From the NCBI GenBank assembly GCA_023053685.1, contig JALIGW010000010.1, positions 8,036,596-8,100,595 on the forward strand: a stretch of 64,000 nt of DNA. The letters are read 5' to 3'. The notes under the pieces are model-generated. The model was not told where the DNA came from and did no database searches. It saw only the letters and a program-made list of their open reading frames with translations. This document shows positions 43,654 to 55,902 of the stretch, piece by piece; position 1 is the stretch's first letter, and every line of letters starts with the position of its first letter. The position numbers and the translations under genes were made by a program. The DNA is from Diadophis punctatus similis. Its lineage: Eukaryota; Chordata; Lepidosauria; Squamata; Dipsadidae.

Positions 43654-45637
43654 TTAAGCTGTCCCCCCCACCTGCAGGAAAAGCCATGTCTTAATGGCTT
43701 TACGGAAAGCCAGCAGAGTGGGGATAGTCCGGGTCTCTGGGGGTAGTTGGTTCCAGAGCGCAGGGCCAGCCACAGAGAAGGCTTTCCCCCTAGGGCCCGC
43801 CAGCCGACATTGCTTGGCCGACGGGACCTGGAGGAGGCCAACTCTGTGGGCCCTAACCGGTCGAAGGGAAGTATGAGGCAGAATGCGGTCCCGAAGATAT
43901 CCTGGTCCTAAGCCATGAAGGGCTTTAAAGATGGTGATCAACACCTTGAATTGGACCCGGAGACCGATGGGCAACCAATGCAGCTGGCGGAGTATCGGTG
44001 TCACGTGGGTGTACCTTGGCACACCCACCACAGCACGCGCAGCCGCATTTTGCACCAGCTGAAGTCTCCGGATACTCTTCAAGGGTAGCCCCATGTAGAG
44101 CACGTTGCAGTAGTCCAAGCGCGAGGTGACAAGGGCATGAGCGACCGTAAGTAGCGCCTCCTTCTCCAAATATGGCCGCAACTGGTGCACCAGGCGAACC
44201 TGTGCAAAGGCCCCCCTAGCCACAGCAGAAAGATGGTGGTCCAATTTTAGCTGTGGATCTAGGAGGACCCCCAAGTTGCGGACCTGGTCTGAGGGGGTCA
44301 GTTTCGCACCCTCAAAGACCAAGGAGGGATAGTTTTCATGAACCTTAGGAGGCAATATCCACAGCCACTCAGTCTTATCGGGGTTTAGTCTGAGCCTGTT
44401 CCTCCCCATCCAGACCTTAACGTCGTCCAGGCATCGGCACATTACATCCACTGCCTCCCTGAAGTCAGACGGGGTGGTGATGTACAGCTGGGTGTCGTCA
44501 GTGTACTGATGGAAACACACCCCATGTCTGCGGATGATCTCACCCAATGGTTTCATGTAGATGTTAAACAGGATTGGCGAGAGAACTGACCCCTGGGGCA
44601 CCCCACATGATAGGGGCCTGGGGGACGATCTCTGCCCTCCTGCCAACACCGACTGCATCTGATCGGCGAGATAAGAGGAGAACCACTGCAAAACGGTGCC
44701 TCCCACTCCCAACTCGAGGAGACGATGCAGAAGGATACCATGGTCGATGGTATCGAAAGCCGCTGAGAGGTCAAGTAGCACCAGGATGGAGGAGTTCCCC
44801 CCATCCCGGGCCCGCCAGAGATCATCCATCAGAGCGACCAAGGCAGTTTCTGTACTGTAGCCGCGCCTGAAACCCGACTGATAAGGATCTAGATGATCTG
44901 TTTCATCCAGGAGCTGCAGAAGCTGAGTCACCACCACCTTCTCCACAACTTTCCCTAAAAAAGGGTAAGTTGGAGACTGGACGGTAGTTTTTCAAATCGG
45001 CTGGATCCAGGGAAGGCTTCTTCAGGAGGGGTCGCACCACCGCAGCTTTTAATGACTGCGGTATGGATCCCTCCCGCAAAGAAGCGGTGATCACCGCCTG
45101 GATCCAGCCACGTGCCACCTTTCTGCTGGCCGAGACCAGCCAGGAGGGGCACGGGTCCAATAAACAGGTGGAGGTACCCATCGCTCCCATAGCCCTGTCC
45201 ACATCCTCGGGAGAAACAGGCCCAAACTCTTCCCATAATGGTGGACTAAGACTCGCCCCTGTCAACTCTATGGACTCTGCCCTGCCGGAGTCCAAATTTG
45301 ACCGAATCTGAGCGACTTTATCCGACAGAAACTCAGCGAATTCCTCAGCTCTGCCTTGTAAGTGTTCCTCGCTCCCCCCTTTTGCAAGGAGGGAGCGAGT
45401 CACCCTAAACAAGGCGGCTGGACGAGAATCTGCGGACGCAATAAGAGTGGAAAGATAAGATCGTCTTGCCGCCCTTATCGCCACTAAATAAGATCTGATG
45501 TAAATTCTTAATAGTGTTCGGTCAGACTCGGTCTTTTTGGCCCTCCAGCGACGCTCCAGACGTCTCTTCTGGCGTTTCATCTCCCGGAGCTCCTCGGTAA
45601 ACCAGGGAGCTTTCCGTGATCCACTGCCACGGAGAGG
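43654..45637 (-). pseudogene. LINE linker and reverse transcriptase, copy 2
   Basis: Has the same extra G and resulting frameshift near 44963, so that lesion predates the amplification. Confidence 0.85.
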
Positions 45638-46708
45638 TCACTTAGGCGCAATTCGGTCTAAGGCCCCTGATGCTGCGGTGTTCCAAGCAGCCACCAGGGA
45701 ATCAGCCGAATTGTGTACCAGGGTTTCAGGTATTTCCCCAAGTTCCCTCTGGAATCCTTCCGGCTCCATTAGGCACCTGGGGCGAAACCACCTAGTCGGT
45801 CCCACCTCCCTGCGGGGGAGGAATGGGGCTGCGAAATCCAACCTCAGTAGGAAATGATCTGACCATGACAGTGGGGTGATGACTATGTCCCTTTTCTTCA
45901 GATCATCTCTCCACTGCCCCGAGAGAAACACTAGGTCGAGCGTGTGACCACCCTCATGAGTCAGACCCTGGATTACTTGGGTCAGGTCCATGGTTGTCAT
46001 GGAATCCATGAACTCCTGAGCTACCCCAGAGGTTTCGCCAGCAGATGGCAAGTTGAAGTCCCCCAGCACCATAAGCCTAGGGAACTCAACTGCCAAGCCG
46101 GCTACTGCCTCGAGCAGCTCAGGCAGGGCCTTACTTACGCAGCTGGGAGGCAGGTACGTTAAGAAAAGGCCCACCTGAACCCCTAAGTCCAACTTCAGAA
46201 GGAGCGTCTCACACCCAACAATCTCCGGGGCAGGGATCCTACGAGGATGCAGATTTCTGCGCGTTATTATTGCCACTCCTCCCCCCCTTCCCTGGGGTCG
46301 AGAATGATGCTGCACCGAGAAACCGGCTGGGCATATCTCGGAGAGAGCTACTCCCCCCTCCTGCCCCAGCCAGGTCTCGGTAACACACACCAGGTCTGCC
46401 CCCTCCTCTGTGATTAAATCACGTATCAGGGGGGCTTTGTTGATAATTGACCTGGCGTTAAGCAGCAGCATCCTGAGCCCAGGGCCCTGAGAACCCTGGT
46501 TGCCAGGTATCTGGGTTGAGCAAGATGGAACCAGATCAGAGGGGCCAGAACAAGGGATTGCTTGTAAACAGCGAGGTCTTATTCCCCGAGAGCGGCCCAC
46601 CCCTCTGCTCCCGCCATATCTGCCTCTTCCCATTATGACCGAGATGTTCCGGCTCTCATTCCCACCAGAGACCCCCTCCCCCTCCCCACTGGTTGAAGTT
46701 TGATCCAA
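45638..46708 (-). pseudogene. LINE endonuclease, copy 2
   Basis: The same TGA closes the frame (45638-45640 on the plus strand as TCA). Confidence 0.85.
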
Positions 46709-47235
46709 TTAGTTCTGATAAGTGTTTATCTTTCATGTAGTAACAAGCTGCCCTATTCAAGGTTCACAGCTGTTAAAACATCCATAGTAATATTCCACCA
46801 TCACAGTAATCTTCCAACCAACAGGTGGCTCTCTCTGTTTCAGTCTCCCAATTCAGTCTTTTCTATTCCAATTCCTCCATTTTTTAAAGTCAATTTTAAA
46901 TCCATTCTACTTTTCAAAATATTCTCCTTCCAGATTTATCTTCTCAGTTCTTCACATCTCCACCACATCTTTTAGAAAAAAATCCAAATCTTTAATCATT
47001 GGGTTTTAGTTATAGTTCTATTTTAAAAGAAAACTTTTTACTCCATAGTCTCCACATGCTAAGCAGCCGCTCCTTTATTTCCGGTCCTTTTGTTCCCCTT
47101 AAAATATATTTTAAAAAATTCTCTTAAAAAGATTTTTTCCGGCAAAAACACTCACTAGCCTTAGTTTCCTTTACTCTCTCCAGCACATCACTTTAAAATC
47201 CTCTTCCCAGTTGACTCCAATCTTTCAGTTTTAAT
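46709..47235 (-). other. Probable LINE 5' leader, copy 2
   Basis: No gene seen; counterpart of 22413-22939. Confidence 0.4.
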
Positions 47236-48056
47236 CCTGCCAATTGTGGCCGCCGCGACTGGGGAACGACACTTGACGTCTTCTGTTCGCTGCAGGCCAA
47301 TGGGACTGAGCCGGCTACCTGGGGGGGTTGCTACTCCCCCAGCTTACCAGCAGGCACCCCTATTCTTCACCACCCCTCCAGGATGGTTTCGGCCTGGTTC
47401 CGACGGATCCAGGTCTCCTAACGGCGTGGCTATCGGAGTTCCCCTACGGAACGAGAGGAAACTCCGTTGTGCCGCGGCATTGGCCACGCCCTTCCTCTTG
47501 GCTTCCTTCCTTCTAACGCCTTCTCTAGACCCACCTGTGCAGGCTCTCCTCTTCTCAACCAACTTACCATGTGATTCCTCCGAGCTTCTACGCCCCGAGG
47601 ACAGATGGCTGGAGCACTCGATGCTGAGATAATTACCTGGCTGTGGCTTGGGCCGTGAAGGTTCTCACATAAGCCTCTTCCCTTTCCCGTATCTCCCTCA
47701 TCTGATTGCGGAATATCCGAGACCTATCCTCCTTTACTCAAAAGGGGGGTTCCAGGACATTCCAATACTCTTGCAGGGACCCTGGGGGGGCCCTGTCACC
47801 CCCACGCCCAACCAGGGGGGCACAGGTCAGTATTTATATCGACTCAGACAGTTCCAGGACAGACAACTCCCAAGATTGCCAGTCTAAGAGGCCTTTTCGA
47901 AGGGGGGGGGGGTTTGCTTCGCGCGACGCCCCAGATAATTCTCCATCAGATCCCCCCATAGGGGGTCGCACGTCCCCACATGCCTCCCGGTGGGAACCCA
48001 TAACCCAGGACAGCTGAATTCTTGATACTGTCTCTCGGGAACTATCCTTGGAATCC

Positions 48057-48597
48057 CTCACCTCGAGGTTTTTTCCTATCTTGAACTGTCTCCTGCACTC
48101 CAGTAAAACGTACTCTTCTGGACGAAGCCAACACAGCACCTGTTTGCCATCAAGACTATTCAGCAGGTGCCTCACTGAGGCCTACCTACAGGTCCCCATC
48201 CATCAGGATCATAGGCAGGATCTACGATTCTACTATGCAGGTCGGCACTTCGGTTCCGGCCCTTCCCCTTTGGCCTCTCTTCCACGCCTCGTGTCTTCAC
48301 GACGACCCCGGCAGCACTGGCAGCACACCGGCAAGCCTTTGCTGTTGGGGTCCACTGTTATTTAGATGACATCCTGATCCTAGTCCCATCCCTCCTATGG
48401 ACTTTGGACCACTTCCAACTCGCGAGGGCCTTGCTTACCTATGCGCTGGTTTCCTGGCATTTCAGAACCCTCTTATCGAACCAGCATGCACTGGTACTAA
48501 CAGACAATGTGACCATCTAGGCTCACATAAATCAGCGCAGGGGGATGGTGTCCAGGCATTGCTGGCCAAGGCTATGAACCTGGGGCTCTGGGCAGAA
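48057..48597 (+). pseudogene. DIRS-like reverse transcriptase, copy 2
   Basis: YLDD at 48359-48370; otherwise as 23760-24300. Confidence 0.72.
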
Positions 48598-48623
48598 CGT
48601 CACATGCAGAGCACATTTCCAGG

Positions 48624-49082
48624 GTGAGCAATATGATGGCAGACTGGCTCAGCCACCATCAATTCAATCCGACAGAGTGGAGCCTTCATCCAGATTTATT
48701 CCAGCAGCTGGCGTACTGCTTCGGTCCACCCGTCATCGATCTGTTTGCCACCCCGGGGAATGCCAAACTGCCCAGGTTTCTGACCAGGTACAAACTCAGG
48801 GGGCATAGGCAACAGATGCTATCCGCTGTGCTTTGGCCAACAGGGCTCTTATACGTGTTTCCTCTCCGGCCATTGATCCCCAAGGTAATCAGGAGGATAC
48901 TGCAGGAGGTAGCCGAAGTAGTTCTCCGGGCCCCCACTGGTCCCGGAGAGCATGGTATGTGGGCTCTGTATCCCTCTCAGCATTGCCTCCTTGGAAGATT
49001 TCTCCGACAGAGTGGTCGCTTACCCAGGGGTCAGCCCAGCATCCAGATCTGCGCTGGCTACATCTGGTCACATGGCACTTGA
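48624..49082 (+). pseudogene. DIRS-like RNase H region, copy 3
   Basis: Identical in translation to the other two copies. Confidence 0.75.
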
Positions 49083-50121
49083 GCAGCTCACTCTGAGGCA
49101 TCGCCAGGTCCCTGAGGACATCATGCACATTACGCTGGCCTATAGGTGGCTGTCTGTGGAGCGTATATATATGGCCACCTGGCAGGACTTCTGTAACTGG
49201 TGTACACAGGTGGGGTGGTCTCACGTGGACCTATCGATTATCAATGTCCTCCAATTTCTCCCCCAGGTTCTGGCCAAGGGACTCTCCACCAACACACTCC
49301 GCCGCCAGTTGGCGGCCCTCTCGACTGTGCTATATTGTGGGTCCTTAGTCTCTCTCAACCCATCCTCTGCTCCATGGATTCCTCCAGGGAGCGGTCAACC
49401 TGGGTCATCCCATGGTACATAGGTATCAAACCGGGGACCTGTCCAAGGTGCTAAACGTACTCACAAGGGGGAACCTTTGATCCGTTGCAAACTGGGTCTC
49501 TGTGTAAGCTAACTGATAAGGCGGTGTCTTTAGTGGACGTAACAATGGCCCATCATTAGCTGAACAGGCTGCTCTCTCTGTAAGAAGTGACCCTTGTATC
49601 TTCTACCATAATAGGGTGGTACTCAGATAGACTTTACCTCTGTCCCAAAGGTTAACCTCTAATTTCATAGGGCACAGGAGATGGTTCTCACCATTTTCTA
49701 TCCCTCTCCCACTAATGGCATTGAACGGCAGTGGCACTTCCTGGACGGGAGACGCGCACTGAACATTTACCTGCAACGCACATTAATCTTTCACAGGACA
49801 GAGGCACTATTATCTCTTTCCGGTCCACTTCAATGGGAAAAAAACCACCGTTCTTCCTTCACTGTGGGTCGTTAGCTTCTTACTGTTATTTCTATGACTT
49901 ATGACCATTGGTCATTACCACGACCCCACGGAATAACTCTCCATTCAACACATAGTGCCGCTACAACTACGGCATGGCATTCCCGGGCATCGATCAAGGA
50001 GGTTTGCCACGCGGGGCCTGGGTCGTCCCCGATGCCGGTCGTCCATTACTATAAATTGGATGTTTCACCTCAGAGGAGGTGGCGTTTGGGCAAAGGGTGT
50101 TGCAACAGGTGGTGCAGGACA
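49078..50121 (+). pseudogene. DIRS-like tyrosine recombinase, copy 3
   Basis: Has CGA at 49921-49923 like copy 2, confirming that the TGA in copy 1 is the derived state by majority. Confidence 0.72.
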
Positions 50122-50185
50122 AGGGGAGCTCCAGCTAGAGTTAGGTGGCCCACCCAAGGGAGCAATTACTTTGGTATGTCCCATG

Positions 50186-50272
50186 CTTGGAGGCTAGCTC
50201 CACCCACTATGGAGAAAGGGTGTTGTACTTGCCTGATATGCCCATTCTCATAGGGTGGAGCTAGCCTCCAAG
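50186..50272. repeat. 20-bp inverted repeat, copy 3
   Basis: Perfect arms retained. Confidence 0.85.
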
Positions 50273-50530
50273 TCCCACCTTTCTATTATGGCCTGGCTGG
50301 CAGGTGTTTTCTGAATCCTGTATATATGTATAACCACGGTATGTCAATAACTTGAATGATTGAGGAGTTGCACACAGAGCCTGACTTCCGTCCCTCATCA
50401 AAAGAGGGGGAACTGAGGCACAGGGGTGCTATTTATACCTTTGTCAGACTCAGTCCTGATTGGCTCAGTCCTGATTGGCTAACCTGATTTTCCACCCTAC
50501 AAGAATGGGCGTATCAGGTAAGTACAACGC
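50220..50530. repeat. DIRS complementary repeat pair, copy 3
   Basis: Same imperfect 40-bp pair. Confidence 0.65.
50449..50478. repeat. 15-bp direct duplication, copy 3
   Basis: Unchanged. Confidence 0.7.
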
Positions 50531-50630
50531 CCTTTTTACGTTATTTGTGGGGGGGAGAGCACTTTACATCATTGCAGAGGTGGGTTCCTCCCGGTTCAGA
50601 CCAGTTCTATGGAACCAGTAGTAACTTGGT

Positions 50631-50665
50631 GGCCTGGGTCGCTGGAACCAGCAGCGACCCAGGCC
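50631..50665. repeat. 14-bp hairpin, copy 3
   Basis: Unchanged. Confidence 0.7.
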
Positions 50666-50781
50666 TGCCATGCCCCCGAACCAGCTCTCTCAGTGGTGCC
50701 TACTTGTTTTTTGCTTCTGTGCATGCGCAGAAGTTGGTTTTTTAGTACTGTGCATGCTACTTTGGATGGACTTTTTTTTTC

Positions 50782-52370
50782 ATTTTGTTTTTTAACTTCC
50801 TAACTGACATTGCCCTGATATTTTGATGCACTTTCAAATGGCAAATGCTGTGACCTTGCTGCTCCAGTGTTACCTAAATAGAGATGCTACAAAGAAACAG
50901 ACTGTGTCCTTATTTATCAAGGTTAAGTACGGGACAAAATTAACTGTTAAGCAAGGATTCTGTGGCATTCATATTTGAAAATCAACATAACTTAAAGCCA
51001 ATGATTTTTTGTCTTTTGTAAATGTGACTCTAATTTAGGCACCTCATATTCCCAGACATAAGATTTTTATGTGAATAGTTGCTATGTTTAATAATTTTGG
51101 TGTATCACTATAGGCATAGCTAGATGGCTGTGTTAAAGCTCTATTGACCTGTCCTTGAGCAAGCACAAAAACTTGTTAACCTCAAATTTATTTCCCCAAT
51201 TGTTTAGCCTGATTCTTTCCAGTGATGAGAATTGGTGACTGGTGCTGTCCTGGTTGTTTTAATGTAGAACAAGTCAAAGAAAGCAATTGGTGGATTCTCC
51301 AACTTTATTTCTCTTCCTATCATACAACAGCTGTCACAGGAAAACAGCCACCTATCAGTTTGCCTAACATGAGTGGGCAAGGACAAGAAGTGTAGGTAGA
51401 TGTTTGGAATGGCACAAATTTGTCACCTGTAAAGTTGCCTTCTCTTCTGAAAAAAAAATGCCAGAAATAACCTGGTTAACTATGATTGTGGAGCAGCATC
51501 ACTGAGTGGAGCAGAAGAAAGCAAACTGATAATAAACAAGATCTATCCTCCAGCAAAGGGATGCTAGTGATTGTAGAGAGTGACTGTGTCTAGCAGCATC
51601 TGGAAAAAGCCCATGTAATAGGCAAAATGGTGCTGCCTTTCCATGTTTTAAAAAAATGGCCACCCAAAACTCATTTGCCAGTTGAACTAGCAGTGTATAG
51701 CTGGTGGAATCTGGCCCTTATTTCTGGCTTAAATTAACCTGTGCAGAAATAACTATAGGATAAAACTTTTTTTTTCAAAAGAGAACTGATAAAAGAAAAT
51801 ATTTGTAGCTCAGAGTTGAAATGAGGGGTCCTTGGTGCTCTTGGAACTTAGTTGTTTTCTTGCAGACATTTCACATGTTGTTTGGGTAATGGAATGTCTG
51901 CGAGAAATCACGCTCAGAAAGCACCAGGGACTCCTTGTTTCAAAAGAGTTGACTCGTCTGTAGGACAAAATGTTCCAGAGATTTGCAGGGAACGTCACAA
52001 GGAAAAATTGGCCTTCAAAAAAACTCATGTTTTCTCCTGGCCCAGAATGATCCAGAAGTGAAATGGATGTATATAAATTCCCTTATCAAAATGACCACGG
52101 TTGCTGCTTTTTTTAATGTAACCTTGATTAATAGCTGATTCCAAGTACACCTGGACCTTTTAAAGCAGGTTGTTGTGGTGCTGGCTTGTGGTATCTCCTT
52201 TCATAACAAGTACCTTGTTGGATCAACCAAGAGGCCTATTAAGGTCAGTGTTCTGGTCTGGAATGGTCAGCAAGATGAAAAGTCTACTTGTTCAAAACTT
52301 TTGCCTCATAGCTTATCAGATAAGTATGTGTGGAGCAGGGAAACTCATCATTTATTGGAGATCAATTACT
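50782..52370. other. AT-rich non-coding stretch, copy 3
   Basis: Counterpart of 2191-3779; nothing recognised. Confidence 0.5.
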
Positions 52371-52606
52371 GCCTTATCTGGTTTCCCCATTGACTTTGCT
52401 TGTCACAAGGTTGCAAAAGGGGATCACATGACCCTGGGACACTGCAACTGTCATAAACATGAGTCATTTGCCAAGTGTCTGAATTTCAATCCCATGACCA
52501 CAGGGATGTTGCAAAGGTTGTAAGTGTGATAAATGGTCCTAAGTCACTTTTTTTCAGTGCCATCGTAACTTCCAACAGCCATTAAATGAACTCTTGTAAG
52601 TCGAGG
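52371..52606. repeat. Squamate-like interspersed repeat, copy 3
   Basis: Counterpart of 3780-4015. Confidence 0.5.
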
Positions 52607-52947
52607 AGTGCATGTGTAGCCCACATCCAAGGGGGAAAAAACAACTTTAATAACTTTATTTATTTTTTTACACTTAGGGATCTGGATTTAAAGAAGCCCA
52701 TTTATCAGAAGACGGCTTGTTACGGTCATTTTGGAAGAAGTGAATTTTCTTGGGAAGTTCCGAAAAAACTTGCCTTCTAACTTTCTTGGGCCAACCTCTC
52801 TCCATTTCAAAGGAACCGTATTTTACTACCCCGAGTGCTTCCGTTGACCACTGAAGAAAAATAATAATAATGGAGAAATGTTCCCTCTTTGCTTTCTCTA
52901 TGTATCAGCCCATGCAGACTTACAGAGGATAAATTTGAGGCAGATGG
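52607..52947. other. Non-coding stretch before LINE, copy 3
   Basis: Nothing recognised; counterpart of 4016-4356. Confidence 0.5.
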
Positions 52948-54999
52948 ATGCCATTTTTTGCCAGTTTTGATTGGCAAACTCTATTCTCTAACTGTAACAC
53001 TGCCGATGACCTCTATAATATCTTCTTGCTCGAAATCAAAAGAACTATCAGATTACACGTACCACTAATAACCACCATAACCAAGAAAAACAAACTACCC
53101 ATATCAATAAGGAAGTTACAAACCCAAAAAAAATCCCTCTGGCGAAAAAACAAAACAGGCTATACAGCTAACTTCAAAAACCGCTACAAAAATATATGCC
53201 ACCAAATAAAGATGGAATGCTCCAACTATCACAGCAAACAAGAGGAAAACCTCCTGTGCACAAAATCCAACCGTGCCTTCTATAACTTCGTAAATAAAAA
53301 ACTCAAGGACTCAAGACCCCTCCCACCACTAAAAGGACCCAACAACAAAGAATACTATGATGAAACAGTCAAAGCAAATCTCTTCAACACATTCTTTGGC
53401 TCAGTCTTTGTAAACAGCAACGGCTCATGCCCAAAATTCCCCAGTCGTACCGCAAATAATCACAACGATTTAATACAAATAGACTTCACTGAAGACAACG
53501 TTGAAAAAGCACTACGCAACCAAAAACCTTCCCTGTCAATCGGACCTGATGGACTAAGTGCATACTTCCTAAAAAAGCTCTCCACAGCCATAGCTGAACC
53601 ACTAAGCATAATCTTTGAAAAATCCTTCAGGACCAGTTCCCTACCAAAACTATGGTCACTAGCCACGGTCATCCCCATTTTCAAAAAGGGAGATCCCAGT
53701 CTAGTAGAAAACTACAGACCAATCTCTCTATGCTGTGTCACATGCAAAGTCATGGAATCAATCATAAACCAATCCATTACCCACCACCTAGAAACTAACA
53801 ACCTACTCTCAAACAAGCAATTCGGTTTCAGAAAAAAATTATCCTGCAATCTACAACTACTACACGGCAAAAACATATGGACCTCAAAACTTGACCAGGG
53901 CAAAACAATTGACGCAATTTACATAGACTTCTGTAAAGCCTTCGACTCAGTGGTTCACAATAAACTACTTCTGAAACTGAAATCCTACGGCATCTCTGGA
54001 CCCCTTCATGACTGGATAACTGTGTTCCTGTCAAACAGACAACAAGTGGTCAAAATAGGGAGTGCCCTATCAAATCCCGTACCTGTTAACAGCAGTGTTC
54101 CCCAAGGCAGCATACTAGGACCAACACTCTTTATACTTTATATAAATGACCTTTGCGATCACATTACAAGCGACTGCGTTCTCTTCGCCGATGATGTAAA
54201 ACTCTTCAACACCACCGACAACACTGCTATCCTCCAAAAAGACCTAGACTTTGTGTCAGAATGGTCAAACATCTGGCAACTCCAAATCTCAACCAACAAA
54301 TGCTCTGTCCTACACATTGGCAAAAAAAATCAGAACACCAAATACAAACTGAACAGACAAGACCTTGCAGACGACCCTCACCCTGTCAAAGACCTTGGAA
54401 TACTCATCTCAAATGACCTAAGTGCCAAAGCCCACTGCAACAACATCGCCAAAAAGGCTTCAAGAACTGTTAACCTAATCTTACGTAGCTTCTTCTCCGG
54501 TAATATCATACTACTAACCAGAGCATACAAAACATTCGCCAGACCAATCCTTGAATACAGCTCATCTGTCTGGAACCCACACCGCATATCGGACATAAAT
54601 ACATTAGAAAGTGTCCAAAGATACTTTACAAGAAGAGTCCTCCACTCCTCTACTCGCAACAGAATACCTTACGCAACCAGACTTGAAATCCTGGGCTTAG
54701 AAAGCTTAGAACTACGTCGCCTTCGGCACGACCTAACCATAACTCATAAAATTATCTGCTACAACGTCCTTCCTGTCAACGACTACTTCAGCTTCAACCA
54801 CAACAATACACACGCACACAACAGATACAAACTCAAAGTGAACCGTTCCAAACTTGACTGTAGAAAATACGACTTTAGCAACAGAGTGGTAAATGCCTGG
54901 AACTCACTACCTGACATTGTGGTTTCATCACCAAACCCCCAAAACTTTACCCTTAGACTGTCCACTGTTGACCTCACCCAATTCCTAAGAGGTCAGTAA
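52948..54999 (+). CDS. LINE reverse transcriptase ORF, 683 aa, copy 3
   Basis: One amino-acid change from copies 1 and 2: Gln for Arg at residue 678 (CGA to CAA, 54979-54981), in the last few residues and away from the catalytic core. Confidence 0.88.
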   Translation: MPFFASFDWQTLFSNCNTADDLYNIFLLEIKRTIRLHVPLITTITKKNKLPISIRKLQTQKKSLWRKNKTGYTANFKNRYKNICHQIKMECSNYHSKQEENLLCTKSNRAFYNFVNKKLKDSRPLPPLKGPNNKEYYDETVKANLFNTFFGSVFVNSNGSCPKFPSRTANNHNDLIQIDFTEDNVEKALRNQKPSLSIGPDGLSAYFLKKLSTAIAEPLSIIFEKSFRTSSLPKLWSLATVIPIFKKGDPSLVENYRPISLCCVTCKVMESIINQSITHHLETNNLLSNKQFGFRKKLSCNLQLLHGKNIWTSKLDQGKTIDAIYIDFCKAFDSVVHNKLLLKLKSYGISGPLHDWITVFLSNRQQVVKIGSALSNPVPVNSSVPQGSILGPTLFILYINDLCDHITSDCVLFADDVKLFNTTDNTAILQKDLDFVSEWSNIWQLQISTNKCSVLHIGKKNQNTKYKLNRQDLADDPHPVKDLGILISNDLSAKAHCNNIAKKASRTVNLILRSFFSGNIILLTRAYKTFARPILEYSSSVWNPHRISDINTLESVQRYFTRRVLHSSTRNRIPYATRLEILGLESLELRRLRHDLTITHKIICYNVLPVNDYFSFNHNNTHAHNRYKLKVNRSKLDCRKYDFSNRVVNAWNSLPDIVVSSPNPQNFTLRLSTVDLTQFLRGQ

Positions 55000-55157
55000 G
55001 GGGTGTGCATAAGTGCACCAGCGTGCCTACTGTCCCTGTCCTAATGTTTCGTCTTATCAGTACTCATCTTATGTATATAAACAATGTTATATCTATGTAT
55101 ATTACCAACACGTACTTGACAAAAATAAATAAATAAATAAATAAAATAAAAAATAAA
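52948..55157 (+). mobile_element. 5'-truncated LINE, copy 3
   Basis: Same limits and tail as in the other units. Confidence 0.8.
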
Positions 55158-55452
55158 TTTTAATTTTGTCTAATGCTGCTATTTTGGGGTAGGGGAGGAA
55201 ATTCCATTGGAGAAGACAATGGACTTTTGTCAAACAATGGACTTTTATTTTATTTTTTTATTTTCCAATCCAGCAGATCTACTACATCTTTCTAAACTAC
55301 TAATAGGAAGAAACCTTTTTCTCAGATTTGGTATGATTTCCTGACGTTTTGCAACAGGACCGTTCGAGGTTCTGGCATCCTGCTTCCATGTGCTACAAGG
55401 AGTAGCTACTCTTGGAGTAAAACAGAACATTTCCCCTAAGTTGGAGACCCAT
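55158..55452. other. Spacer before L1 tail, copy 3
   Basis: Nothing recognised; counterpart of 6567-6861. Confidence 0.45.
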
Positions 55453-55902
55453 CTTTTTTTTTCTTTTTTCTTTTTAATTAAATACACAAAACTATACAAC
55501 AATACAACAGTGACATACACAACAACAAATAAACATTTTGGGCTTTTCTGTTTAGCCCCTAACTCCAATAAGCTATCCTCAGAACTTTACATAATTTAAG
55601 TTACATTTTTTTTACCATAATAAACAACTATATCCGTATTATCTATATAGCCTTTTAAATCTATAGTTTTTACTTACCGTATTTTTCGGAGTATAAGACG
55701 CAACTTTTTATTCCCCAAAAGAGGGTCAAAAACTGGGTGCGCCTTATACTCCGAATGTAGCCCCCACCCCCCCACCTGCCAGCCCGCCACTTAGCCAGGG
55801 GAGGAAAGCGTTTTCAGGCGGCAGCGCTGCAATCCCTGATTCCCAAAACGGGGCGTGCAACCGGCGCTGCCCGCCACCGGAAACGCGATGCTCTTCTTTG
55901 CC

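Larger units (their letters stand above)
43447..47235 (-). mobile_element. Nearly complete L2/CR1-type LINE, copy 2
   Basis: Counterpart of 19151-22939; the only difference seen is C at 47034 in the leader. Confidence 0.83.
24295..48591. repeat. 24.3-kb tandem repeat unit, copy 2
   Basis: Second unit, 24,297 bp. Its 3-bp excess over copy 1 is fully explained by homopolymers: poly-C at 35340 (9 against 8), poly-G near 37161 (9 against 8), poly-G near 47785 (7 against 8) and poly-G near 47902 (11 against 9). Substitutions private to this copy where three copies can be compared include 32334 (T), 35110 (T) and 35548 (A). Further differences from copy 1, in the part copy 3 does not reach, are at 40039, 42138, 42143 and 47034. 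Confidence 0.97.
47236..50531 (+). mobile_element. DIRS-like element spanning copies 2 and 3
   Basis: Identical organisation to 22940-26234. Poly-G runs near 47785 and 47902 differ by -1 and +2, altering the short frames upstream of the reverse transcriptase. Confidence 0.75.
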
